A stretch of 64,000 nt of DNA from Planctomycetota bacterium (GCA_029552545.1 JAKPDO010000037.1:62001-126000); one strand, 5' to 3'. Shown: positions 8,727 to 18,372, numbered from the stretch's first letter. Notes: generated by a model from the sequence alone, not told the origin. Program-made: numbers and translations.

Positions 8727-11597
8727 TTATCGGGCTGCCCCCTGCGGAGAAAGACTGGACGGCGAAGGACTCAATTTGGTCTTCATTTGTCCCGTCAGGG
8801 GGTGGTACTGAATCATCGGAACATTCACCCCGTTCACCTTGCACGGACGTTCCGGACTGCCTTCAATCACTACCCAGCCGTTTTGTTTTTCATAGGTCAG
8901 AACATCTCCCTGCAGATACCGTCCGTCCTGTTTTTGCTCCCGGTATTCCACCCCCCCATCCGCCCGCAGAAAGTCCAGTTCATTTTTCCCGCCGCCTTTG
9001 TTCGAAAAACCGGCTTGCACCCGTACACACTGAACAATAATCTGATCCGCCAGCTGACCGTTCTCAAACGGCCAGTAATTCAGATAAATCCCCTCCGTAC
9101 CCTCGCCGGAAAACTCATTGGCGGATACACGCCAGCTGAGCCGGTCAAACCCTTCCATATATGCAAAACAGGGCCGCTGAAGACTGAAGGCCTGCCCGCC
9201 GGATTCCGCCGATGCCGGCACCTGCTGGTTATTCAGCTCCATCTTCCCGGGGCCGACCGCCACAATCCTGTTTTCATCCCCCAAATAGTCAAACTGCCGA
9301 CACGTCAGGCGCAGATGATTGACTTTTTTGCGGTCCGCAAAATGAAGCGATTCAAACAAAACCTGCTTGTCCTGCATCGTCACACGGCGTATCCGCTGAC
9401 CCGTCTGCGAATTCCGGTCCAGGTCCACTGTCAGACGATCACCGTAAAAACGCCGTATCATCTCTTCCCGTTCCGTCTTGGCCTTCCATTGGGCCGACAC
9501 TTTGCCCCGAAAAACTACCTGTTCAATCGTCCCCCGTCCATCGGTTAAAAACTCTGCAGAATCCTCTGCGGTAATCTCCACGGGGATCGGCTCCGTCAAA
9601 AAGGAAACCGTCGAATCCGCCGGCGTATAGAAGACAAAAAGCACAGGGCCTGCGGCAACGGCTGTACCCCGGAGGTAATCATAATCAATCCGAAGGGCTT
9701 CAAACCGTGCCGGCGGAAGAGATTCTCCCGACCGGCTTTGAATCTGGGAACGGCCTTTCAGAAGAACCTGTGCAGGAACAAGCCGGCCCTCCTGCGTCTG
9801 CTCAAATGCAATGTCCGCCGAATCGGATTCGACTGTCTGCTCTTCAGAAACCATCCGCACACGCCCGTTCAGACTCGCCGTCTTGACCTGTCCTGATGAA
9901 TCAAAATGAAAGACCGTCCGATTGGCTTCCACCCGGGAAGACCGCCCGTCCGAACGAGTCTCAAACTGGACATCCCCGCTCAAGTCCAGCACCTGCGGTT
10001 TGCTCGTGCGAGGTTCAAAAACCAGAAAGGCCTGACGGGAACGGCTGCGTATCCCTTCCTTTTCCCACACGGCCTCCACACCCCCCGCCAGATTTGCCGT
10101 CTTCAGCGACAACAGAGAATCGGAAGGCAGCTGCGCAAACTCCAAATCCATCGGCCCCTGGAAAAGAACCTCCCGGCGTCCCTCGCCGGTCTTCTCCGCA
10201 TCGCCATCGAGAAAAACCTGGCCGGGCCCGTCCACACGTGCCAGGTGATTCCGGCGGTCCCAGAAAACGCGGCCCAGCGTTCGAATCTTGTCTCCGGAAC
10301 GGTCCAGATACAGCCAAATCGGCTTTTCTCCTGAATCCGAAAACAACTCCAGAACATCCTCGGCCAGCACATACCGCAAGGCCGAACAAGCCGCCAGCGG
10401 AATCCTCGTTTTGGAATCATCACCCAGCCGTTCAATCTGAAGCTGCCCAATCATCTCCACGGTGGACACATGTTTTTCTTTCTCCGCCGACTCTTCCTCC
10501 GGAGCAACCTGAATCACAATCCCGCCCCGACAGGTAATCAAAACCTCATTCTCCGCCGGCTTTAACGGCTCTGCCGCTGGTTCGTCGGCCAAGGTACCCT
10601 GTTGTTTCCGCTCGGTCGCAGCCGTTGGAGTTTTTACCGGCTGTCCCATTGACTCGGGATTTTCCGAAGCCATCCGTTCCGGTCTATCGGAACCGTTCTG
10701 CCAGAGAATCTGTCGGATGTTCACCTGGTCAGCGCCGGCCACCACCAGCCGCGTACCGTACTGAACCACAACATCCTCTCGAAGACTGCATTGATAATAA
10801 AGCGGTTCAGAATCCGCCGGCCTGGCCTGAGGTTTATCAACCTGAGGCCCATTGGCAGACGCCGGGGCAGTACCGGATTCCTGATTGTCTGAATTTCCTG
10901 CGGTGCTGCCGGTCCCCAGTCCTGCCGCCTCTTTGATCAGCAGATAATCCAGATTCCGCACTTCCAGATATTCCAACCGGCTCAACCGCGGGTTGTAAAT
11001 GAGCATCAACCCTTTGCCCTTTAAGTCCGCCTCCTGGGAAACCACCCGAACCGGCCCTTCGGTAAAGAACTCTGACCGTTCGCTGTTGTAGGTTAAATCC
11101 TCCAGGAAAATCCGGGTTGCGGATTCATCCTCATCGGCCCCCGGCCGGCGAATTTCCAGCGTCACCTGCTCCCGAAGTTCCACATTGGACGGCACCTGAC
11201 CGCCCGGCTCCATCTGAATCCGGCCGCGCCGGGCGTCAATTCGGCAAACAAAACGGTCTTCGTAACGGATCAGATACGGCGATTCGACAATCCAGTACGA
11301 AGCCCCCTCCGGAGGTGTGAGCAGTTTTGAAAAACCGCCGATTTCAATCACCCGTTTGGTTTGAGGGTCCCGACGCACCCAGCGGCTGTTTTCCACCAGC
11401 TCCACCGACGTTTCGGCAATCGGCGAGCTCTCGGAAGCGGACCGCTTCGGCAAATCAGGTACCGATACCGGAACCGGTTCCGGGCTGGGAATCGGAGCCG
11501 AAGGGCTCAGCCGGCAAAAAAACCAAAACACAAGGGCGGCCGCCGCCCCGCCCGCAGCCGCTAATCCGAATCTTCTGATCCATTTTCGACCGGTCAT
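8727..11597 (-). CDS. LptC/LptA (OstA)-like fused LPS transport protein
   Basis: 956 residues: one membrane anchor (about 8-30), a Pro/Ser-rich linker, then a very long beta-rich periplasmic region. Recurrent signatures such as EDLTYNSERSEFF.TEGPVRVVSQEADLKGKGL, FVFEPRTSKPQVLDLSGDVQFETR and AGPGKMELNN resemble OstA/LptA beta-jellyroll repeats (about 100-230, 345-500, 540-700 and 730-920). LptC and LptA are normally separate proteins of about 190 residues that carry LPS across the periplasm. Here the anchor and several jellyroll units seem joined. It directly follows kdsC (3-base gap), the place where lptC and lptA lie in proteobacteria. No lptB is adjacent. The assignment rests on context plus weak motif similarity. 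Confidence 0.7.
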   Translation of the reverse strand: MTGRKWIRRFGLAAAGGAAAALVFWFFCRLSPSAPIPSPEPVPVSVPDLPKRSASESSPIAETSVELVENSRWVRRDPQTKRVIEIGGFSKLLTPPEGASYWIVESPYLIRYEDRFVCRIDARRGRIQMEPGGQVPSNVELREQVTLEIRRPGADEDESATRIFLEDLTYNSERSEFFTEGPVRVVSQEADLKGKGLMLIYNPRLSRLEYLEVRNLDYLLIKEAAGLGTGSTAGNSDNQESGTAPASANGPQVDKPQARPADSEPLYYQCSLREDVVVQYGTRLVVAGADQVNIRQILWQNGSDRPERMASENPESMGQPVKTPTAATERKQQGTLADEPAAEPLKPAENEVLITCRGGIVIQVAPEEESAEKEKHVSTVEMIGQLQIERLGDDSKTRIPLAACSALRYVLAEDVLELFSDSGEKPIWLYLDRSGDKIRTLGRVFWDRRNHLARVDGPGQVFLDGDAEKTGEGRREVLFQGPMDLEFAQLPSDSLLSLKTANLAGGVEAVWEKEGIRSRSRQAFLVFEPRTSKPQVLDLSGDVQFETRSDGRSSRVEANRTVFHFDSSGQVKTASLNGRVRMVSEEQTVESDSADIAFEQTQEGRLVPAQVLLKGRSQIQSRSGESLPPARFEALRIDYDYLRGTAVAAGPVLFVFYTPADSTVSFLTEPIPVEITAEDSAEFLTDGRGTIEQVVFRGKVSAQWKAKTEREEMIRRFYGDRLTVDLDRNSQTGQRIRRVTMQDKQVLFESLHFADRKKVNHLRLTCRQFDYLGDENRIVAVGPGKMELNNQQVPASAESGGQAFSLQRPCFAYMEGFDRLSWRVSANEFSGEGTEGIYLNYWPFENGQLADQIIVQCVRVQAGFSNKGGGKNELDFLRADGGVEYREQKQDGRYLQGDVLTYEKQNGWVVIEGSPERPCKVNGVNVPMIQYHPLTGQMKTKLSPSPSSLSPQGAAR

Positions 11598-11600
11598 CTG

Positions 11601-12128
11601 TTATACCTGATACTGCTTCAAAAGTTCTTCCCAGCGGCCGGTGATGCGCAGCAAATATTCAATCACCTCCGCCACAGCTCCTTTTCCTCCGTCCCGAAGC
11701 GTCACATAATCCGCATGCCGCCGTACTTCCTCCGGTGCATTGGCCACCGCCACGGCAAATCCGACCCGCCGCAGAATCGGCAAATCCATCAAATCATCCC
11801 CCACATAGGCCACTTCATCCGCTTCCAGCCGCATTTCCGCCAGCATCTGTTCAAACGCAGGCAGTTTTTCCCCGCAGCCCTGCAAAACCAACGAAATCTG
11901 AAGCTGCTCGGCCCGGCGGGCTGTCGCCTCCGACTGACGACCGCTCAGCAAACCGCACAGCAGTCCCGCCCGCTGCCACATTCGGATTCGGTGCCCGTCA
12001 TAGACGTTAAACCATTTGCTCTCGGAGCCGTCCGGATGAATCAGAAGCCCCCCATCCGTCAGGACCCCGTCCACATCCAGAAGCAGCATACGAATTCGAT
12101 TCAGATTCACTCGGGCTTTGGCCGCCAT
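11601..12128 (-). CDS. kdsC: 3-deoxy-D-manno-octulosonate 8-phosphate phosphatase
   Basis: 175 residues, the usual KdsC length. This is a cap-less HAD phosphatase with the nucleophile motif LLLDVDGVLTDG (D18, D20), the KdsC-type KWFNVYDGHRIRMWQRAGL and the metal site YVGDDLMDLP. It releases phosphate from Kdo-8-P in the cytoplasm, giving Kdo for LPS inner core. It lies 8 bases after kdsD, forming the kdsD-kdsC-lpt order found in other Gram-negative bacteria. Confidence 0.93.
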   Translation of the reverse strand: MAAKARVNLNRIRMLLLDVDGVLTDGGLLIHPDGSESKWFNVYDGHRIRMWQRAGLLCGLLSGRQSEATARRAEQLQISLVLQGCGEKLPAFEQMLAEMRLEADEVAYVGDDLMDLPILRRVGFAVAVANAPEEVRRHADYVTLRDGGKGAVAEVIEYLLRITGRWEELLKQYQV

Positions 12129-12136
12129 CTCAATCC

Positions 12137-13156
12137 TTACTGAACAATTTTCAAACTCACAATATCCTGTACATCTATTAATCCCACCGGCCGCTCCTGC
12201 GCATCCACCACCGGCAGCTCGTCAATTCGATATTTATGGAAAATCGCCATTGCCTCCGCCGCCAGCGTCTCTTCCGTCACCCGCTTGCAGGGCGATGTCA
12301 TCAAATCCGCCGTCCTGCGTGCAAAGACCGCCGCGCCAAACCGCGTCATCGCACGCCGAAGGTCCCCGTCCGTAATAATCCCCTTCAGCTTGCCGTCTCC
12401 GTCCACAATCATCACCGCCCCCCGGCGTTTCAGCGAGGCCGTTTTGTTCAGCATTTCTTCCACAGTATCCGTCTCGAGGGCCAGCGGCAGGGTCTCGCCC
12501 CGCTTAAACCACATCGACTGGCCCACGGTAATCAGCCGGGCCCCCAGCGCCCCGCCCGGATGAAAGCGTGCATAATCCTCAATCGTAAAATTCCTCGCCT
12601 TCATCACCGTCAGGGCCAGGGCATCTCCGAGGGCCAGCATGCAAGTCGTCGAAACACTCGGCGCCAGCCCGTGGGGACAGGCCTCTTCCTGAACGCCCAT
12701 ACACAACACCAAATCGCTGTAGCGGGCCAACGGGGACTGCCCATCTCCCACAATGCTTATCAGGGGAATCTCCCGCTGTTTGAGCGGCTCCACCAGCCGC
12801 AGAATTTCATCGCTTCGCCCGCTGTGGCTGAGCGCCAGGACTACATCCTCCGGCCCGACTCGGCCCAGGTCGCCGTGCAGCGCCTCCGTCGGATGCAGAA
12901 AATGGCTCGGTGTCCCCGTCGACGCCAGTGTGCCGCTGATTTTCTGACCGATCTGGCCGGCCTTGCCGACCCCCGTCACGATAACCGAACCGCGGCAGTC
13001 ATAAATCCGCCGCACGGCCTGGGCAAAAGCCGCCGATTCAACCAAACAAACCAAGCCGGCGATTCCGGCCGCTTCCGCTTCAATCACCCGTCTGGCATAG
13101 GCCAAATCCGGCTTTATGGATGAACAATCTTTTGATTTTGTACCATTCCGATTCAA
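12137..13156 (-). CDS. kdsD: Arabinose-5-phosphate isomerase
   Basis: 339 residues, typical KdsD architecture: SIS domain (about 40-190: VIVTGVGKAGQIGQKISGTLASTGTPS, HGDLG, ALSHSGRSDEIL) and two C-terminal CBS domains (about 215-335). It converts ribulose-5-phosphate to arabinose-5-phosphate, the first committed step to Kdo. Its ATG overlaps the stop of the RNase G/E gene by 4 bases, indicating translational coupling. Confidence 0.93.
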   Translation of the reverse strand: MNRNGTKSKDCSSIKPDLAYARRVIEAEAAGIAGLVCLVESAAFAQAVRRIYDCRGSVIVTGVGKAGQIGQKISGTLASTGTPSHFLHPTEALHGDLGRVGPEDVVLALSHSGRSDEILRLVEPLKQREIPLISIVGDGQSPLARYSDLVLCMGVQEEACPHGLAPSVSTTCMLALGDALALTVMKARNFTIEDYARFHPGGALGARLITVGQSMWFKRGETLPLALETDTVEEMLNKTASLKRRGAVMIVDGDGKLKGIITDGDLRRAMTRFGAAVFARRTADLMTSPCKRVTEETLAAEAMAIFHKYRIDELPVVDAQERPVGLIDVQDIVSLKIVQ

Positions 13157-14685
13157 ATCTTCACCTCATTGCCTCGCGCATCATAGCAGATGATTTTCGG
13201 AGTCTGTCCATCTGCTTTCCAGTCTGCATGGACCGCAATTTCCTTTTCGTTTTCGCTTTCCAGACGCACCAGGACCGACCGTTTCTGATTCTGAAGAAAG
13301 TCCGCCACCTCCGGCTGGACGCGCAGCTCAATCTTCTGAATCTCTTTGCGGGCCGCCGCGGTCTGCAGCAGACGAATCAGCTCAATCGCCTGCGATTCAT
13401 AGCTTTTCACCATCCCCCGCCCCTGACAATGCGGACATTTCTGATAGGTACTCAGCTGAAGCGACGGACGAATGCGCTGCCGCGTCAGCTCAATCAGACC
13501 GAACTGACTCATCTTCAGGGCACGCGAACGAGCCCGGTCGCTCTTAAGCGCCTCCCGAAAAACCCGTTCCACCTCCCGGCGATTCTTTCCATCCCGCATA
13601 TCGATAAAATCACAGACAATCAGTCCGCCCAAATCCCGCAGTTTGAGCTGACGGACAATTTCCTTGGCTGCTTCCAGATTAATTTTCAGGGCCGTCTGCT
13701 CGGCGTTATCCTGCTTGCGGTACTTGCCGCTGTTGACATCAATCGCCACCAGCGCCTCGGTCTGCTCAATCACCAGCGAACCGCCGCTTTTGAGCGGCAC
13801 ATACGGAGACTGAATCTTTTCAATCTCCTGCTCAATCCGGAATCGGCTGAACAGGGGCACTTTCCCGTCATAATAAACCACACGATTGCACATCCGCGGC
13901 TGCACAATGCCCAGAAAATCCTTAATCTTCTGGGTGATGGCCTCACTGTCGCAGTAAATCTTGCTGATGCGGCTGTCGAAAATATCCCGCACCGTCCGGA
14001 TCACCAAATCCGACTCCTGATAAATCAGCGCCGGCGCCTTTTCCGTTTCGCTGCGTTTGAGAATCGCATTCCACAACCGGGACAGATACGACACGTCGTT
14101 CTGCAGCTCCCGCTTGGTCGCCATCTGCGCGGCCGTGCGGATAATCAGTCCCGACTGCTTGGGCAGCTTGAGGGTCGAGGCCAGCTCCCGAAGCCGTTTG
14201 CGCTCCGCCTCATCCTCAATCTTCTGCGAAACCCCCACCTGATTCATCCAGGGCATCAAAACAGCATACCGCCCCGGCAGGGAAATATAGGTGCTCAGCG
14301 TGGGCCCCTTGGTGTTGATTCCCTCCTTAATCACCTGAACGACAATTTCCATCCCCTTCTTCAGGCATTTCTGAATCAGTGGACGCTGGGTCACTGACTG
14401 CCGCCGGCCGATTTTTTCCTCCTCTTTGTCCTGTCCTTCCGGAAAATACCGCGGATGCAGGTCGCTGATGTGCAGAAAGCCGCTCTTGGGCTGCCCAAAA
14501 TCTACAAATGCCGCCTGAATCCCCGCCTCAATATTGACAATGCGGCCCTTATAAATATTGCCGACCGTGCTGGCTACATTCGCCCGTTCAATATACAGTT
14601 CCTCCAGCACACCGTCGTCCACAACAGCGATTCGGCATTCCTCTCCCTCTGAAACATTCACCAGCATTTCACGTGCCATCTTCAC
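13153..14685 (-). CDS. rng: Ribonuclease G/E family endoribonuclease
   Basis: 510 residues, RNase G-sized with no long RNase E C-terminal scaffold. An S1 domain with YKGRIVNIEAGIQAAFVDFG (about 45-125) and a degradosome-type catalytic core carry two metal-binding aspartates, in EALVAIDVNSGKYR and GLIVCDFIDMRDGKNR. The zinc-link motif reads CPHCQGRG. It cleaves RNA in A/U-rich single-stranded regions near 5' ends (rRNA maturation, mRNA decay). It starts 12 bases after the DUF2344 gene and overlaps kdsD. A DUF2344-rng pairing is common in bacteria. Confidence 0.92.
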   Translation of the reverse strand: MKMAREMLVNVSEGEECRIAVVDDGVLEELYIERANVASTVGNIYKGRIVNIEAGIQAAFVDFGQPKSGFLHISDLHPRYFPEGQDKEEEKIGRRQSVTQRPLIQKCLKKGMEIVVQVIKEGINTKGPTLSTYISLPGRYAVLMPWMNQVGVSQKIEDEAERKRLRELASTLKLPKQSGLIIRTAAQMATKRELQNDVSYLSRLWNAILKRSETEKAPALIYQESDLVIRTVRDIFDSRISKIYCDSEAITQKIKDFLGIVQPRMCNRVVYYDGKVPLFSRFRIEQEIEKIQSPYVPLKSGGSLVIEQTEALVAIDVNSGKYRKQDNAEQTALKINLEAAKEIVRQLKLRDLGGLIVCDFIDMRDGKNRREVERVFREALKSDRARSRALKMSQFGLIELTRQRIRPSLQLSTYQKCPHCQGRGMVKSYESQAIELIRLLQTAAARKEIQKIELRVQPEVADFLQNQKRSVLVRLESENEKEIAVHADWKADGQTPKIICYDARGNEVKI

Positions 14686-14697
14686 AAACCCCGCTGC

Positions 14698-15348
14698 TTA
14701 ATTGCTTATCCAGACTACATTGTTCCTTCGCGGCGATCCCGAAAGGTCTTCCCGCTTTAGTCCCAGCCAATCCAGCATTTCCTCAACGCGAAGCGTCCCT
14801 TCCGGTGCAATCCGGCAGCTCAGCCGAATCTGCTCGGAATCTCCGCTGATCCCCTCCAGATACGAATGAAAATCCAGCGTCTTGTTTTGCTTTCGGGGCG
14901 TCTGCCTTTTCCGCAGAATTGGTTCGCCCGACAAAAGCTGCTGATGAGCTCTGTGCAGCCGCTCGAGCCAGAAATCCGCAGAAATCCCCAGCGCCCGCTC
15001 AAAAACATAATCCGCCCGCACCGCCCGCCGAGGACTTGGTCCTGCCGGAACCTCAATCTCCCTGATTGCGCAGCCCGCCGGCAGCATCTGAGCCAGCCCT
15101 TCCGCTTCAGACGGAGAGCATACTCTTTCCAATTGAACCCAAAGCACTTCTCCTTCGCCCTCTACCCCCACCGCACGCGGCAGGGGAAGCGACAGACGCG
15201 GATGCGGATTAAAACCGGCACTGTAGGAGACCGGAAGTCCCGAGCGGGCCAGAGCTCGAGCCCACATCGTCATTGTTTCACGATGAGAAAGAACACACAA
15301 GTCCCCCCGAATGTCAAACACAATCACCATTGCCGTCCGCTGGGTCAT
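14698..15348 (-). CDS. TIGR03936/DUF2344 family protein
   Basis: 216 residues beginning with the family pattern F..RGDLCVLSHRETMTMWARALARSGLP and SAGFNPHPRLSLPLPRAVGVEG. In many bacteria this domain is the C-terminal part of, or the neighbour of, a B12-binding radical SAM protein and lies next to the RNase G gene, as here. No radical SAM gene is adjacent, so only the stand-alone DUF2344 part is present. Biochemical function is not established. It lies in the middle of the PTS-LPS operon. Confidence 0.85.
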   Translation of the reverse strand: MTQRTAMVIVFDIRGDLCVLSHRETMTMWARALARSGLPVSYSAGFNPHPRLSLPLPRAVGVEGEGEVLWVQLERVCSPSEAEGLAQMLPAGCAIREIEVPAGPSPRRAVRADYVFERALGISADFWLERLHRAHQQLLSGEPILRKRQTPRKQNKTLDFHSYLEGISGDSEQIRLSCRIAPEGTLRVEEMLDWLGLKREDLSGSPRRNNVVWISN

Positions 15349-15372
15349 TTGAATCCGCCTCCGCAGTCCGCC

Positions 15373-17109
15373 TCAATATTCCACCGGCAGAATCCGGCCG
15401 GCCGCATCTCGAAGCAGATTTTTAATTTGACGCTGCGAATCCAAGGTCGCCACTTTTCGGGCCAGCAGATTGCACTCCTCAATGGTAACCGAACAGACAA
15501 TCTTTTTGACCTCCGGAATCAGCGGGGGAGCCATCGACAGCGTTCGAACCCCCATCCCCAACAGAAGCATCACAAACTCCGGTTCCGAAGCCATTTCTCC
15601 GCAGACACTCAGCCCGATGCCGGCTTTGTTGGCATCGTGAATCACACTGCGAATCAGATACAGCACCGCCGGTTCCGCCGCCGAGTACATTGTGGAAACA
15701 TGCTCATTGCCCCGGTCCACCGCCAACGTGTACTGAATCAAATCATTGGTGCCGATACTGAAAAAATCACTCTCCGTAGCCAGGAGCCCCGCCGTCAGGG
15801 CCGAACTGGGCGTTTCTATCATAATTCCCACCGGCATCTGCGCATTGTACGGAACGCCGTACTCATCCAAATCCTCCATCACATCCCGCAGAATCATCTT
15901 CGCCTGGCACAGCTCCTGCATCGTTGTTATCAGCGGAAACATCACCCGCACATCCCCCAGCGTTGAAGCACGAAGAATCGCACGCAGCTGAGTTTTAAAC
16001 AGGGGCAGGTTCTGCAGACAGTACCGAATCGACCGAAGCCCCAGCACCGGATTGGCCTCCTGCGGATGGCGGTTGGTATGCGGCACCTTGTCCGCCCCCA
16101 GATCCATCGTCCGGATGACAATGGGCTTGCCGTTCATCAGTCGAGCCACTTCCGAATACGCATGATAATGGTCATCCTCCGTGGGCTCGGTACCGCCGTA
16201 CAGATACAAAAATTCCGTCCGATACAGCCCGATGCCCTGACCGCCCTTCTGCAGGACTACCTCCGCTTCATCCGGAAACTCGACATTGCCCAGCAGGGTA
16301 ATCGGCACACCGTCCCGCGTAACCGCCGGAATATCCCGAAAACCGTCCAGTTCATGCTCAAACTCCGTGAAACGCCGGGCATGGGCTCGATACTCCTCCA
16401 GCGTGGCCTCATCCGGGTCAATGACCACCACTCCCCGATTGCCGTCAATAATCACCGTGCTCTGAGCCGTCACGCAGCTCATCAAATCCTCCAGAGCCAC
16501 CACGGCCGGAATTCCAAGCGAACGAGCGATGATCGCCGTATGACTGGTCCGTCCCCCTCGCTCTGTCGCAAACCCCTTCACAAAAGTTTTGTTGAAACTG
16601 GCCGTCTGGGTCGGTGCCAGGTCATGGGCTACAATAACCACCTCTTCCCGCAGATGCTCCACTTCTTCAGCCACCTTGCCCAGCAGATGCGTCAGCAAAC
16701 GGCGTTCAATATCATAAATATCCGCCGCACGCTCGCTGATGTACACATCGTCAACCTTCTCAAAGTGCGAGGCAATCTCCCGCAGAATCGTCGAAACGGC
16801 ATACTCCGCCGTCACCAGCTCCTTCTCAATGTAATCCGTAACCCGCTTAAGAAACCGCTTATCCCGAAGGAAACGCATATGCACCGCAAAAATATCCCGA
16901 ATCGCCCCCTCTTCAATCCGTTTCGCCGTTTCAATCTGGTCCAGCTCCCGAATGGCATCCGCAAACGCACGCCGAACCCGCTTAATTTCCCCGGCTCGCT
17001 GAGAGGCCATAATCGAGCGACGGGGAATTCGGTAATCCTTCGAATCAATCACCATCGCCCGGGCAATCGCAATGCCCGGTGAAACGGCTATTCCTTTTCG
17101 CAGTTCCAT
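15373..17109 (-). CDS. ptsI: PTS enzyme I (phosphoenolpyruvate-protein phosphotransferase)
   Basis: 578 residues, full-length EI without the GAF domain of EI(Ntr). Phosphohistidine H190 lies in ERGGRTSHTAIIARSLGIPAVV, and the PEP-binding catalytic cysteine C503 in LSVCGEMASEP. It takes phosphate from PEP and passes it to HPr, encoded 9 bases upstream. No EIIB/EIIC lies in the window, so with the two EIIA(Ntr)-type proteins it may power a regulatory phosphorelay. It is embedded in an operon with hpf and the Kdo genes. Confidence 0.94.
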   Translation of the reverse strand: MELRKGIAVSPGIAIARAMVIDSKDYRIPRRSIMASQRAGEIKRVRRAFADAIRELDQIETAKRIEEGAIRDIFAVHMRFLRDKRFLKRVTDYIEKELVTAEYAVSTILREIASHFEKVDDVYISERAADIYDIERRLLTHLLGKVAEEVEHLREEVVIVAHDLAPTQTASFNKTFVKGFATERGGRTSHTAIIARSLGIPAVVALEDLMSCVTAQSTVIIDGNRGVVVIDPDEATLEEYRAHARRFTEFEHELDGFRDIPAVTRDGVPITLLGNVEFPDEAEVVLQKGGQGIGLYRTEFLYLYGGTEPTEDDHYHAYSEVARLMNGKPIVIRTMDLGADKVPHTNRHPQEANPVLGLRSIRYCLQNLPLFKTQLRAILRASTLGDVRVMFPLITTMQELCQAKMILRDVMEDLDEYGVPYNAQMPVGIMIETPSSALTAGLLATESDFFSIGTNDLIQYTLAVDRGNEHVSTMYSAAEPAVLYLIRSVIHDANKAGIGLSVCGEMASEPEFVMLLLGMGVRTLSMAPPLIPEVKKIVCSVTIEECNLLARKVATLDSQRQIKNLLRDAAGRILPVEY

Positions 17110-17118
17110 TTCGGCAGG

Positions 17119-17427
17119 TTATCCTTCCTTCTTGGCTTCCGCTGGTTTGGACGTTGGAGGAAAATTCTTGGCCACCAGTTCTCCCAGAGCCGCAATCACC
17201 TCCGAAGCATCCGGTCCGACAGCCCGTATTTTCAGACGACTGCCGCATGCGGCCGCCAAAAGCGTCATTTCCATCACACTTTTGGCATCCGCCTGGACCG
17301 AACCGTGAGAAACCGTAATGGCGGAGCGAAACCGGCTGGCTACATCGACAAACTGAACCGCAGGCCGCAAATGCAGACCTTCCTCATTTTGAATCTCCAC
17401 CTCAATTTCCGCAACCGGTTCACTCAC
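17119..17427 (-). CDS. ptsH: HPr/NPr phosphocarrier protein
   Basis: 102 residues from a GTG at 17427, chosen because GAGG lies about 10 bases upstream and the protein then begins MSEPVAEIEVEIQ just before the HPr core. A longer TTG start at 17493 would add 22 residues unlike HPr. Phosphohistidine H19 is in EEGLHLRPA (Leu replaces the usual Ala after His). The serine-site region reads DAKSVMEMTLLAA. A short Lys/Pro tail (about 88-102) extends beyond the usual fold. It relays phosphate from EI to EIIA proteins. No HPr kinase gene is visible. Confidence 0.9.
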   Translation of the reverse strand: MSEPVAEIEVEIQNEEGLHLRPAVQFVDVASRFRSAITVSHGSVQADAKSVMEMTLLAAACGSRLKIRAVGPDASEVIAALGELVAKNFPPTSKPAEAKKEG

Positions 17428-17489
17428 AGCACATTCGCCTCTTTCGGAATATCTTGTCTTCGCTTCGACCAACTGTCTAAATGCTCGGA

Positions 17490-17948
17490 TCAACTTGCAT
17501 CTCGAATCACTTCCGTAATCTCCTCCACCGTCTGCGCCTGACGAAGAAATCGGCGAAAATCATCCTGGTTCAGATTTCGGAAGAGAATCTCCATCGCCTG
17601 AAGATGCTTATCGGGATTGTCCTTGGGACTGACCAGCAGAAGAACTGTATAAACCGGCTGCTTATCCAGCGACCGAAAGTCAATTCCATGACTGCTGCGT
17701 CCGACGGCCGCTACCGGTTCCGCAATCCCGTCCGCTTTGATATGCGGAAGAGCCACACCCTTGCCCATACCGGTGCTGGCTTCATTTTCCCGCTGAATAA
17801 TGGCCCGGGTCAATTTTTCCGGGTCATTGCGCCCCAGACAGCCGCTCTGATGAAGAAGTCCCACAAGTTCCCGGATTGCCCCATTGCGGTCCTTGGCCTC
17901 CAACTCCGGGACAATCGCCGAAAAACACACAATGTCTGACAATTTCAT
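17490..17948 (-). CDS. ptsN: PTS EIIA, nitrogen-PTS type
   Basis: 152 residues with phosphohistidine H69 in GVALPHIKADG and the family stretch QRENEASTGMGKG. It sits between hpf and HPr, exactly the hpf-ptsN-(rapZ)-npr neighbourhood of proteobacterial nitrogen PTS, which supports a regulatory role. It is the second EIIA in the window (the other is at 2219-2677); they are clearly paralogous but diverged. The ATG has AGGAG nearby (GTTAAGGAGTC). Confidence 0.92.
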   Translation of the reverse strand: MKLSDIVCFSAIVPELEAKDRNGAIRELVGLLHQSGCLGRNDPEKLTRAIIQRENEASTGMGKGVALPHIKADGIAEPVAAVGRSSHGIDFRSLDKQPVYTVLLLVSPKDNPDKHLQAMEILFRNLNQDDFRRFLRQAQTVEEITEVIRDAS

Positions 17949-18018
17949 ATTGACTCCTTAACCAAAAGGCTTCTCCGGCATCCGGACAGGTACTTGATTC
18001 TGCCGATCGGCGAACGTT

Positions 18019-18372
18019 TTACGCCACATCTTCACGCTCCGGCTTGCCAAACGGCTCCGGTTCGGAGATTCCGCTTCGTTTATTATCACGCTGTTTTTCT
18101 TTTTTCTTTTTCAGTTGACGAACCATCTTATCAAACGCCGCATCCAGAGCCGTATACAGCTCCGGCCGCATCTCTTTGGCCGCGATCAGGGCCTCATGTT
18201 CCACATGGGCAATAACTTCAACTGTATAATTCGGACCTTCTCCCTCCTCAACAAGCACTTCTACACGGGCGATATTGCTGTGAAACCGCGGCAGTTTATC
18301 CGCGCGTTTCTTCGCATGCTCTCGAATGGCATCGGTAATTTCAATATGTCGTCCGGTAATCGTAAAAAGCAT
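18019..18372 (-). CDS. hpf: Ribosome hibernation promoting factor (HPF/RaiA)
   Basis: 117 residues from MLFTITGRHIEIT, with AAGGGG 6 bases upstream of the ATG. In-frame starts further upstream lack this spacing. The core matches short HPF/YfiA: TDAIREHAKKRADKL, then VEVIAHVEHEALIAAKE and LYTALDAAFDKMVRQLKKKKEK. A charged tail follows, but there is no long-HPF dimerisation domain. It binds the 30S decoding channel during stationary phase. It lies upstream of ptsN in the operon. Confidence 0.92.
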   Translation of the reverse strand: MLFTITGRHIEITDAIREHAKKRADKLPRFHSNIARVEVLVEEGEGPNYTVEVIAHVEHEALIAAKEMRPELYTALDAAFDKMVRQLKKKKEKQRDNKRSGISEPEPFGKPEREDVA

